Part shown: in pieces, positions 6,638 through 14,000 of the stretch
Numbering within the stretch: the stretch's first letter is position 1
Layout of the letters: each line of letters begins with the position of its first letter
Assembly: GCA_036274635.1 (NCBI GenBank)
Contig: DASUFI010000005.1
Location: forward strand, 1 to 15,187
Length of the DNA stretch: 15,187 nucleotides
Direction: 5' to 3'
Source of the DNA: DASUFI01 sp036274635
GTDB lineage: Bacteria; Planctomycetota; B15-G4
Position numbers and translations under genes: made by a program
Notes under the pieces: model-generated
The model's input: only the letters and a program-made list of their open reading frames with translations
Databases searched by the model: none
What the model was told of the DNA's origin: nothing

Positions 6638-8101
6638 TCAGCCCGGCGCGCGCGGCCCGGCCAGCGCCGCCGCGCCGCAGGCCGCCACCACCAGCGCCAG
6701 CGGGTACGTGTGCGCCACGAGTCGGCCGGCGGAGAGGCGTAGCAGGTAGGGCAGATCGCCCTGGTAGCCGGACAGGACCCAGGTGTAGGCGAGGCCCGTG
6801 AGGATGACCACGGTTGCCGCCGCGAGGCAGCGCGAGCGCGCCTCGGCCGGCGGGCCGACCTCGCGACGCAGCGCCATGCGCCCGGCCAGCAGGAGCGTCA
6901 TGACGGCGAAGGCGATCCAGCCGGGCAGCCAGCTGGGATCGGCCACGCGCGCGCCCATCTCGTGCGCGACGTACAGGGCAAGCTGCCCGCGGCTGGCGCT
7001 CGTCGCCACGCCCGCCTCCGGCTTCATGAACTGCAGCGGCAGGCCGAGCGACGCGCACAGCGCCCACCAGGCGCCCAGCAGCAGCGCGGCCGGAGCCAGG
7101 ATCGCGGCCGCGCACCCGAGCGACCGCGCGACGCGGCGACCGAGGCCCGCAGCGCTCCCTCGCGCGAGCAGCAGCCGCAGCGCGCATGCCGCGGCGATGG
7201 CCAGCGCGACGGGCAGGCCCTCGTTCTTGGTCAGCACCGCGCCGGCCACGGGGAAAGCCAGCAGGCGCAGCAGCAGCGTCTCGTCCGCGAGCAGCAGCAG
7301 CGCGCCGGCGCACAGCACCTGGCAGGCCATCGGGAGGTCCGCGATGCCCCAGAGGCCCAGCATGACCAGCGTCGTGCAGCCGGCCAGCGCCAGCGTGAGC
7401 GCCAGCGCCGCGCCGCGGCCCAGCACGCGCCGCAGCACGCCGTGCGCCACGGCCAGCAGCGCGGTGAAGAAGGCCGCCGAGAGCAGCTTCGCCGCGCGCA
7501 CGTCGGCCGAGCGCGTGGCCTCGTGGATCCAGGCGGTGGCCAGCGAGATGAGCGGCGGGTACGAGCGATTGTCGTGGGCCGTGGTCCAGGACCTCCAGAA
7601 CCAGCCGCCGAAGCCCTGGTCGAGGTACAGCACCTTGCCGCGCAGCTGCCAGACGAGATAGGTGTCGGGGAAGCCCGCGGCCGCGCGCCAGCTCGCGACG
7701 CCGACGCCCGCCACCAGCGCCGCGAGCAGCAGCCAGCCGGCGCAGCGCGCCCCGCGCGCGAGCGGGCCGGACGGCGGCTCGCTGCAGGCTGCGGCGAACG
7801 CCGCGGTCCCCGCGGACGACGCGCGCCGGCGCGCGCGCCATGCCAGCACGCCCCACGCCGCGAGCGCCAGCGCGGCGACCACGGCCCCGGGCGCCGGCAG
7901 CCGCGCCGCGTACGCGACGCCGAGCGCCACGCTCACCAGCGTCACGCCCGCGCCGAAGCCGAAGGCCCACTCGCCTGCGCGGCCGAGCGCTTCGGCCAGC
8001 GCGCGGCCCGCCAGGGCGCGCACGACCTGCCGGCCGAGGAGCAGCGGCACGAGCAGCGCCGCCAGCGCCGCGAGCAGCGGGCCGAGCACGTCGTCCGTCA
8101 T
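6638..8101 (-). CDS. Multi-pass membrane protein, putative GT-C glycosyltransferase
   Basis: The 487-aa product has about 11-13 predicted hydrophobic helices. After the fourth helix, a loop carries FPDTYLVWQLRGKVLYL (D146), then DNRSYPPL (177-184), and later LTKNEGLPVAL (290-300). An acidic residue in an early loop, a YPPL-type motif and a TKNEG motif are common in GT-C transferases of the PMT/ArnT type that use polyprenyl-phosphate sugars. This class is inferred from motif style, not a firm match. The start ATG overlaps the stop of the upstream 153-aa gene (ATGA), which decides it over longer open extensions. The gene would act in the inner membrane on glycans or lipid-linked sugars. Its stop abuts the stop of the CBS-domain gene with no spacer. 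Confidence 0.85.
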   Translation of the reverse strand: MTDDVLGPLLAALAALLVPLLLGRQVVRALAGRALAEALGRAGEWAFGFGAGVTLVSVALGVAYAARLPAPGAVVAALALAAWGVLAWRARRRASSAGTAAFAAACSEPPSGPLARGARCAGWLLLAALVAGVGVASWRAAAGFPDTYLVWQLRGKVLYLDQGFGGWFWRSWTTAHDNRSYPPLISLATAWIHEATRSADVRAAKLLSAAFFTALLAVAHGVLRRVLGRGAALALTLALAGCTTLVMLGLWGIADLPMACQVLCAGALLLLADETLLLRLLAFPVAGAVLTKNEGLPVALAIAAACALRLLLARGSAAGLGRRVARSLGCAAAILAPAALLLGAWWALCASLGLPLQFMKPEAGVATSASRGQLALYVAHEMGARVADPSWLPGWIAFAVMTLLLAGRMALRREVGPPAEARSRCLAAATVVILTGLAYTWVLSGYQGDLPYLLRLSAGRLVAHTYPLALVVAACGAAALAGPRAPG

Positions 8102-8559
8102 CGCAGCACGCGCCAGACGGCGGCGTCGTCGCCGGCACGCACGAGCGGCGCGAGCCGCGGCGCGTCGCCGTGCGCGAGCGCATCGACGACCTCCAGCCGC
8201 TCGCGGTCGCCGTGCCGCGAGACCAGCACCAGCGCGCCGGCCGGCAGCGCGTCGAGCGCGGCGCGCACGCTGGCGGCCTGACGCACGGAGGCCCCGCGCA
8301 CCGCGACGGGATAGGCCAGGTAGCGCACGTAGGCCTCCTCGTCGGCCACGCCCGTGAGCAGCAGCAGCTCGGTGGCCTCCGGCGCCGCCTGCCGCGCCTG
8401 CTCGAGGACCTGCTCGAGCGCGGCCTGCCGCGGCGAGAGCCCGCCACCCACCGTCTCCAGCTGCAGCGCGAGGTCGGGCGCCGCGAAGAGGCGCGCCCAC
8501 GCGACGACCACGCCGGCCAGCACGGCGACCGCGAGCAGGGCGGTCGTCCAGCTACGCAT
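8098..8559 (-). CDS. Small membrane-anchored protein of unknown function
   Basis: The product is 153 aa. Residues 4-21 form one hydrophobic segment (TTALLAVAVLAGVVVAWA), so it is an N-terminal membrane anchor or uncleaved signal. The rest is soluble with mixed helix and strand, including ELLLLTGVAD, an aromatic patch YVRYLAYPV (78-85), and an ALVLVSRHGD strand-turn (109-118). No family is recognised. An in-frame TGA lies 12 bases upstream of the ATG (8572-8574), so the start cannot move far. It overlaps the preceding 53-aa ORF by 8 bp and the following GT-C-like gene by 4 bp, suggesting a partner or accessory subunit of that membrane protein. Confidence 0.8.
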   Translation of the reverse strand: MRSWTTALLAVAVLAGVVVAWARLFAAPDLALQLETVGGGLSPRQAALEQVLEQARQAAPEATELLLLTGVADEEAYVRYLAYPVAVRGASVRQAASVRAALDALPAGALVLVSRHGDRERLEVVDALAHGDAPRLAPLVRAGDDAAVWRVLR

Positions 8560-8713
8560 GCAGGAAGTACGTCAGCTCGTGGGCGTCGTGCAGGATGGCC
8601 GCCGGCCACACCGAGCGCGGCACGGGCCCGATGCGCGTGGAGTCGCACGGCGTCCGTGGGTCGTCCGGCGCATCGACGCGCCGCGCCGCGAGGAGACTTC
8701 GTCCGGCACCCAT
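8552..8713 (-). CDS. Small 53-aa ORF, first of an overlapping trio
   Basis: The 53-aa product begins MGAGRSLLAARRVD and ends HDAHELTYFLHA; no family is recognised and there is no membrane segment or signal peptide. The ATG is preceded by TAAGGTGG about eight bases upstream, a good Shine-Dalgarno match. The TAA inside it is an in-frame stop, so the ORF is complete and not the tail of something longer. By hand count about 87% of third positions but only about 58% of second positions are G or C, a coding-like profile. Its stop overlaps the ATG of the 153-aa gene by 8 bp (ATGCGTAG), as expected for coupled genes. It could also act as a leader ORF for the downstream pair. Confidence 0.55.
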   Translation of the reverse strand: MGAGRSLLAARRVDAPDDPRTPCDSTRIGPVPRSVWPAAILHDAHELTYFLHA

Positions 8714-8849
8714 CGTGCGCCCACCTTACCGGGCCCCTGGCCGCGGGCGGAGGGCCGAGCGCCTGCTTCAGTCGTCGACGCCGGTGGCGAGCGGCAGCTG
8801 GGCGCCGGCGAGCGTATCCTGTCGCCCTCTCTCCCTCACGGAGCCGCCG
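8714..8849. other. Divergent intergenic region
   Basis: These 136 bp separate the minus-strand trio from the plus-strand M1 peptidase and must hold both promoters. TATCCT at 8815-8820 is a weak -10 candidate for the plus strand (four of six bases) without a good -35. Nothing clear was seen for the minus strand. Confidence 0.35.
8840..8843 (+). promoter_or_regulatory. Ribosome-binding site GGAG deciding the M1 start
   Basis: GGAG sits six bases before the ATG at 8850. The reading frame is open for 85 codons further upstream, so this site together with the lipoprotein-like signal sequence fixes the start. Confidence 0.6.
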
Positions 8850-10823
8850 ATGCGCTGCCGCGTGGCCTGCCTGCTCTCCCTGCTGGCCCTGTCGTGCTCG
8901 GGCCCCGACCCGTGGTTCCGCCATCCCGAGGCGCGCGCCACCACCACGATCTTCGCGCCGCTCGACCTGCCCACGCCGGGCGCGACGCGCGGCGGCAGCG
9001 GCGCGCCGGGGCCGGCCTACTGGCAACAGCAAGTGGACTACGCCATCGACGTCTCGCTCGACCCGGCCACGCGCCTCGTCGACGCGCACTCGCACGTCAC
9101 GTACCACAACAACTCGCCCGACACGCTGACCTACCTCTGGCTGCACCTCGAGCAGAACAGCTTCCGCGACGACGGCCTCGCGTCCGCGGTCGCGCAGCGG
9201 CAGCCCGACGGCACGCGCCGCGGCGGCAGCGAGGGCTACACGATCAAGTCCGTGAGCACGCCCGAGGGCGGCGCGCTGCAGCTCGAGCCCATGGACCTCG
9301 TGGCGCGCCTCGACCTGCCCGCACCGCTGGTGCCGGGCGGCACCTTCGCCTTCGAGATGGCCTGGTCCTTCCAGGTGCCCGAGAACGTCAGCCGCCGCTT
9401 CGGCCTGGAGAAGCTGGAGCAGGGCACGGTGTGGGAGCTGGCCCAGTGGTTCCCGTGCGTGGCCGTCTACGACGACGTGTACGGCTGGAACACGCTGCCC
9501 TATGCCGGGCGCGGCGAGTTCTACACCAACTTCGGCGACTACGACGTGCGCATCACCGTGCCGCGGGACCACCTCGTCGTCGCCTCGGGCGTGCTGCAGA
9601 ACCCGCAGGAGGTGTACACCGCCGAGCAGCAGGCGCGCTGGGAGAAGGCGCGCAGTTCGACCGAGACCGTCGCGATCCGCAGCGCCGAGGAGGTGGGCCA
9701 GGCGGCGTCACGGCCCGCGGGCAGCGGCCCGCTCACCTGGCACTTCAAGGCGGACAAGGTGCGCACCTTCGCCTTTGCCAGCAGCGAGGCCTTCATCGTG
9801 GATGCCGCCGCGCTCGACGGCACCCCCGAGTCCACGCTGCTCATCTCGGCCTATCCCAAGGAGGCCGTGGCGCAGTGGTCCAAGTCCACCCAGATGCTGC
9901 GCGCCGCCATGCGCGGCTTCAACGAGCGCTGGTTCAAGTTCCCGTGGCCCGTGATGACCAACGTGAACGGCCGCGAAGGCGGCATGGAGTACCCCATGAT
10001 CATCTTCTGCGGCGGACGTCGCGACGAGCGCGGGCTCTACGGCGTCACCTCGCACGAGCTGGGGCACCAGTGGTTCCCCATGACCGTGGACAGCGACGAG
10101 CGCCGCCACGCGTGGATGGACGAGGGCTTCAACACCTTCATCGACTACTACAGCCAGTGGGACTGGTTCTCCGATCCGAAGGACGAGGCGGCCAACCGCA
10201 ACGGGCGCGGCAACCCGGCGCGCTTCGCGCCCTCCATGCGCAACGGCGACATGCTGCCCATCGACACGCCGGCCGACCGCCTGCCCGGCGGCCTGCTCTC
10301 GCAGCTGGAGTACACCAAGACCGGCGTGGGCCTGGTGCTGCTGCGCGAGCAGATCCTCGGGCCCGAGCGCTTCGACTTCGCCTTCCGCGAGTACATCCGG
10401 CGCTGGGCCTTCAAGTCGCCGCAGCCGGCGGACTTCTACCGCTGCATGGAGGACGCCGCCGGCATGGACCTCGCGTGGTTCTGGCGCGGCTGGTTCCAGG
10501 AGACCGGCACGCTGGACCAGGCGCTGCTGGACGTCGAGCAACCCGCGATCGCGGGCCGCGCCGACGACGGCTCGCTGGTCTGGGCGCCCGGCCGAGTCGT
10601 GGTCGAGAACCGCGGTGAGCTCGTGATGCCGCTCGTGCTCAAGGTCACCTACGCGGGCGGCGAGGAGCAGACGATCAAGCTGCCGGTCGAGATCTGGGCC
10701 ACCTCCAACAAGTGGACCGAGCCGCTGCCCGGCGGCAAGCCCATCGCGGCCGTGGTCGTCGATCCGGACGCGGCCTTCCCGGACGTGGCGCGCGAGAACA
10801 ACAGCTGGGTGCAGGTGCGCTGA
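8850..10823 (+). CDS. M1-family (gluzincin) zinc metallopeptidase lipoprotein
   Basis: The product is 657 aa. MRCRVACLLSLLALSC is a lipoprotein-type signal with the lipidated Cys at 16, so the enzyme is probably membrane-anchored outside the cytoplasm. The N-terminal beta domain (about 55-290) resembles other M1 enzymes. Zinc binding is intact: H402-E-L-G-H406, then E425 exactly 18 residues later in WMDEGFNTF. Tyr488 (EYTKTG) is the likely transition-state Tyr. The exopeptidase motif GAMEN reads GGMEY (377-381), a variant seen in some bacterial M1 branches; it questions strict aminopeptidase activity but keeps the Glu. The C-terminal part (about 550-650) looks like a beta domain. A peptide-degrading role in the periplasm or on the surface is inferred. 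It is divergent from the GT-C trio and convergent with the AsmA-like gene. Confidence 0.94.
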   Translation: MRCRVACLLSLLALSCSGPDPWFRHPEARATTTIFAPLDLPTPGATRGGSGAPGPAYWQQQVDYAIDVSLDPATRLVDAHSHVTYHNNSPDTLTYLWLHLEQNSFRDDGLASAVAQRQPDGTRRGGSEGYTIKSVSTPEGGALQLEPMDLVARLDLPAPLVPGGTFAFEMAWSFQVPENVSRRFGLEKLEQGTVWELAQWFPCVAVYDDVYGWNTLPYAGRGEFYTNFGDYDVRITVPRDHLVVASGVLQNPQEVYTAEQQARWEKARSSTETVAIRSAEEVGQAASRPAGSGPLTWHFKADKVRTFAFASSEAFIVDAAALDGTPESTLLISAYPKEAVAQWSKSTQMLRAAMRGFNERWFKFPWPVMTNVNGREGGMEYPMIIFCGGRRDERGLYGVTSHELGHQWFPMTVDSDERRHAWMDEGFNTFIDYYSQWDWFSDPKDEAANRNGRGNPARFAPSMRNGDMLPIDTPADRLPGGLLSQLEYTKTGVGLVLLREQILGPERFDFAFREYIRRWAFKSPQPADFYRCMEDAAGMDLAWFWRGWFQETGTLDQALLDVEQPAIAGRADDGSLVWAPGRVVVENRGELVMPLVLKVTYAGGEEQTIKLPVEIWATSNKWTEPLPGGKPIAAVVVDPDAAFPDVARENNSWVQVR

Positions 10824-10930
10824 AAGCGGCGGCCCTGACCCGGCGCCGCTCCGTAGGCGTTGGCCTTGCGGATCTCCATCCACCCGCCGGGATGGCTCAC
10901 CTCGCGGGGCGCGACCGAGCGGGCGTCCAT
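10649..10930 (-). CDS. Candidate 93-aa ORF, antisense to the M1 3' end
   Basis: An ATG at 10930 follows a perfect GGAGG (10937-10941) by six bases, the best ribosome site in the window. The first 36 or so codons lie in the gap between two convergent genes, encoding MDARSVAPREVSHPGGWMEI and then an Asn/Tyr/Lys-containing stretch unlike the Arg/Ala shadows elsewhere. In this part G+C is about 73%, 59% and 89% at codon positions 1, 2 and 3 by hand count, a coding-like pattern. The last 58 codons run antisense through the M1 3' end, where the composition is no evidence because third positions of both frames coincide. It may be a real small gene, a gene remnant whose end was overwritten, or chance. 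No family is recognised. Confidence 0.35.
   Translation of the reverse strand: MDARSVAPREVSHPGGWMEIRKANAYGAAPGQGRRFQRTCTQLLFSRATSGKAASGSTTTAAMGLPPGSGSVHLLEVAQISTGSLIVCSSPPA
10825..10850 (+). terminator. Hairpin just after the M1 stop
   Basis: AGCGGCG (10825-10831) and CGCCGCT (10844-10850) form a perfect 7-bp stem with a 12-nt loop, starting one base after the TGA. No T-run follows, so it may act as a 3'-end stabiliser or a weak terminator rather than a classic intrinsic one. It lies inside the candidate small minus-strand ORF. Confidence 0.3.
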
Positions 10931-10936
10931 GGCGGT

Positions 10937-10941
10937 CCTCC
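10937..10941 (-). promoter_or_regulatory. Consensus Shine-Dalgarno GGAGG
   Basis: The minus-strand GGAGG is six bases before the ATG at 10930. It is the main reason for proposing a small gene in this gap. Confidence 0.4.
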
Positions 10942-11007
10942 GGCCGAAGGCGCCGATCGTCTCCGCGCGAAGACGGCGACGCGAGCGGGGCGCGCCGCGC
11001 GCGGCTC

Positions 11008-14000
11008 CTAGCTGCCTTCCTCGGGCGGCTTCGGCGACGACGCGAACAGCTTCGGGATCCAGCCGAACATCCAGTCCAGCAGCCCGCCGCTGTGCGGCCG
11101 CGCCTTGAGCGTGAGCGTGACGTTCCCGCCGCCCGGCTCCTCGTCGGGCACGAAGCGCACCGGCCGCAGCTCGACGCGCTCGAGCAGCTCGGGGCCGCCC
11201 GCCGCCTCGAGCAGGGCGCGCACTTCGCGCAGGCGTGCCTCGCCGAACTCCACGCCGGCGCCGCGTGCCCTCTGCGGCGCGCGCCGCTCGGCGCCCTTGT
11301 CCAGCAGGCCCAGCACGCGGTCGAGCGACTCCTCGCGCGCGCCCAGCGCGCGGTCGGCGTCGCGCAGGCGCGCCGCGGCGGCGTCGGCCTCGACCTGCCG
11401 CCCCACCGCCAGCAGCGCGCGCGCCTCGGCCGCGGCCTCGTCGCGGCGACGCAGCAGCTCCGCGCGCTCGAGGCGCAGGCGCTCGGCCACCAGCGTCGCG
11501 TCGCCCGTCGAGGGGTTGCCCAGCTCCAGCGCGCGCTGCGCGTCGCCGGCGGAGAAGTGATGCTCCAGCACCAGCGCGAGGTCGTCGTCGTCGAGCAGGC
11601 GCGCGGCCAGCTGCGCCGCCGTCGCCCGCGCGCCGGGCGGAGGCGCGGGGTCGCCCGGCTCGAACTCCACCACGACGGGCGGCTCGACCGGCTCCGGCTC
11701 GCCGCTGTCGGTCACGCCCACGAAGTCCGTCACCGTGCCCGCCAGGCGCAGCGGCGAGCTGGCCACCGCACGACCGATGACCGAGCCCATGGCCCCGCCT
11801 GCCGTCGCCAGCACGCGCCCGCCGCCGAAGCCCTCGGGCGGCAGGTCGAAGTCCAGCGGGATGCTGATCTGGCCCTCGTTGTTGCGCAGCAGGAAGACCA
11901 CCGTGTCCAGCGGCGCCGGCAGATGCAGGAAGCTCGAGATCGGCCCGCCCGACGACTCGGACAGCTTGAGCGACGTGAAGGTCAGCGTCGCGCTCATCCT
12001 CGGGTCCTCGCCGCGCGCGTAGCGGACATGGGTGGCGAGGTCCAGCAGTCCGTCGTCGAGAGTCACGCCCGCGCCCGCCGCGGGCCCGGCGAGCGCCGGC
12101 AGCTCCAGCGCCGAGAGGCTGGCGTTCACCCAGCCGGTCGTTTCGGGGAACTGCGTCAGGCGCCCCTGCAGAGCCAGCTCGTCGAAGAGCGGCCGCTGCT
12201 GCAGGCCTCCCTCCGCGTCCGCCTGCGCGCCGGCTGCCGGCAGCACGCCCCTGCGCTCGCGCCACGGCAGCGCCACCAGGCCGCCGCGCACGCTGCCGGT
12301 GAAGCGCAGCGGCCGCGGCGCCACGTGCGCCCAGCTCGACCAGCCGCGCGCCTCGAGCTCGAGGTCGCTGAACGGGAGGACCATGGGCGGCATGCAGGTC
12401 TCGTCGCGCAGGACGAAGTCGAAGCCGCTCACCGAGAACAGGTCGATCTTCACCTCGGGGCCGGGCGGAGCGGGCGGCGGCACCGGCGCCGCGGCCGGCG
12501 TCTCGGCGGGCGGCGGCTCGGGCGGCGTGCGCACGATCAGCCCCAGGGCGGCGATGCCCCCCGGCACGATGTCCAGCCGCCCGCGCAGGCCGGTGAGCTC
12601 CACGCTCGACAGGCGCGCGGCGCCGGTCGCCGGTCGCACGTCGGCCAGCGCGACATCGAGGCGCTCGCAGCCGAGCAGCACCTCGCCCTCGGGCTGCGCG
12701 CGGAAGGCCAGGTCCGTCAGCTCGACGTCGCCCGAGAGCCCGCCGCTCAGGTCCAGGTCGAGCGGCCCGCGCCGCGGCCAGCTGAGCTCCGCGCCCAGGT
12801 GCGCGTGGAAGCTGCCGTCCGCGAGCCCCGAGCCGTCCACGCTCGCGGCCAGCTCGGGCAGCACCTCGGTGAGGCCGGCGCCGCGCAAGCCCTCGGCGCG
12901 CAGGTCCAGCGTGAAGCCCGGCCGCGACGAGCTGGCGTCCAGGAACAGGTCCGCGTCCAGCGCGCGCGCGAGCGGCAGCGCGCTGGCCCGCAGCTCCAGC
13001 TTGCACGGCGCGAGGTCGTCCACCCTGCGGTCGAGCAGCACCAGCGGCTCGGGGTTGCTCAGGCGCGCCGCGACGACCAGCGGCACGCCGCCGGCTCCGC
13101 TGGCATCGGTCAGCTCGAGGCGGCGCAGCTCGACGTCCACGTGCTCGATGCGCACGTCGCGCAGCGGCAGCGTCTCGAGGCCGCCGGCGGCTCGCGCGAC
13201 CGCCGGGGTCGTCGCCGCGTCGGTCGCTGACGGCGGCCCGGGCGAGACGGACGCGGGCGAGAGCTCCAGCCCCATCACGGCCAGCGCGCCGCCCGGCCGG
13301 CGCTCGGCGTGCACGGCCAAGCCCCGCACCGCGACGTCGTCCACCACGGCCACGCCGGCCGCCGGGTCGAGGCGCGACGCGTCCAGCGCGAGGCGCTCGA
13401 GCGCCAGCAGCGGCTCGCCCTCCCCGTCGCGGAAGGCAACGTCGCTCACCTGCAGCGACGCGCGCCGGCCGCCCAGCGCGCCCACGCCGGATTGCGCCCT
13501 GGCGCGCAGGGCCAGGCGGCCGTCGTGCAGCGCCCCGCCGCAACCGGGCGGCAGGTAGCCGGCCAGCGCGTCGAGGCGCAGGCCGCGCACGTCGAGCGCG
13601 CCGTCGAGCTCCTGAGCGTCGGGCGCGAGGCTCAGCGTGCCGGTCCACTCCACGCTCTCGCACACCCCCGGCGCGGCGAGCTGCAGCTGCACGCGGGCCG
13701 GCGGCGCGGGCGCACCCAGCACCAGGCCGTCCAGCGACGCGCGCAGCGACAACTCCACCTCGGCCGCCGGGCTCACCGACTTGTCGTGCCAGTGCAGGCG
13801 CACGCCCTCGGTGCCGAAGCGCAGCGCGCCCAGCGCGAGCGGCGCGGGCGGCGACGCGGCGGGCGCCGGCGGCTCCATGGCCGGTGCGGCGCCGGACGGC
13901 GCGACGGCCGGCGCGGCCGCGGCCGCCGGCGCCGCGGCCAGGATGGAGAGGTTGCCGAAGTCGATCGCGCCGTCGATCGCGCGCGTGACCCGCAGATCCA

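Noticed and set aside
4342..6801. Plus-strand 819-codon open frame across hutI and the CBS gene
   Set aside because: Out-of-frame shadow of two well-supported genes; extreme Arg/Ala/Gly content and no domain.
8595..8849. Upstream extension of the M1 peptidase by 85 codons
   Set aside because: It would place the lipoprotein signal in the middle of the protein and would overlap the 53-aa minus-strand ORF; GGAG six bases before 8850 supports the shorter form.
6567..9572. Minus-strand 1001-codon open frame
   Set aside because: Runs antisense to the M1 gene and out of frame with the membrane genes; repetitive Arg/Ala/Gly composition.
13880..13945. Low-complexity GCC/GGC-rich stretch as a possible DNA repeat element
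   Set aside because: It is explained by the Ala/Pro-rich linker codons of the AsmA-like protein.
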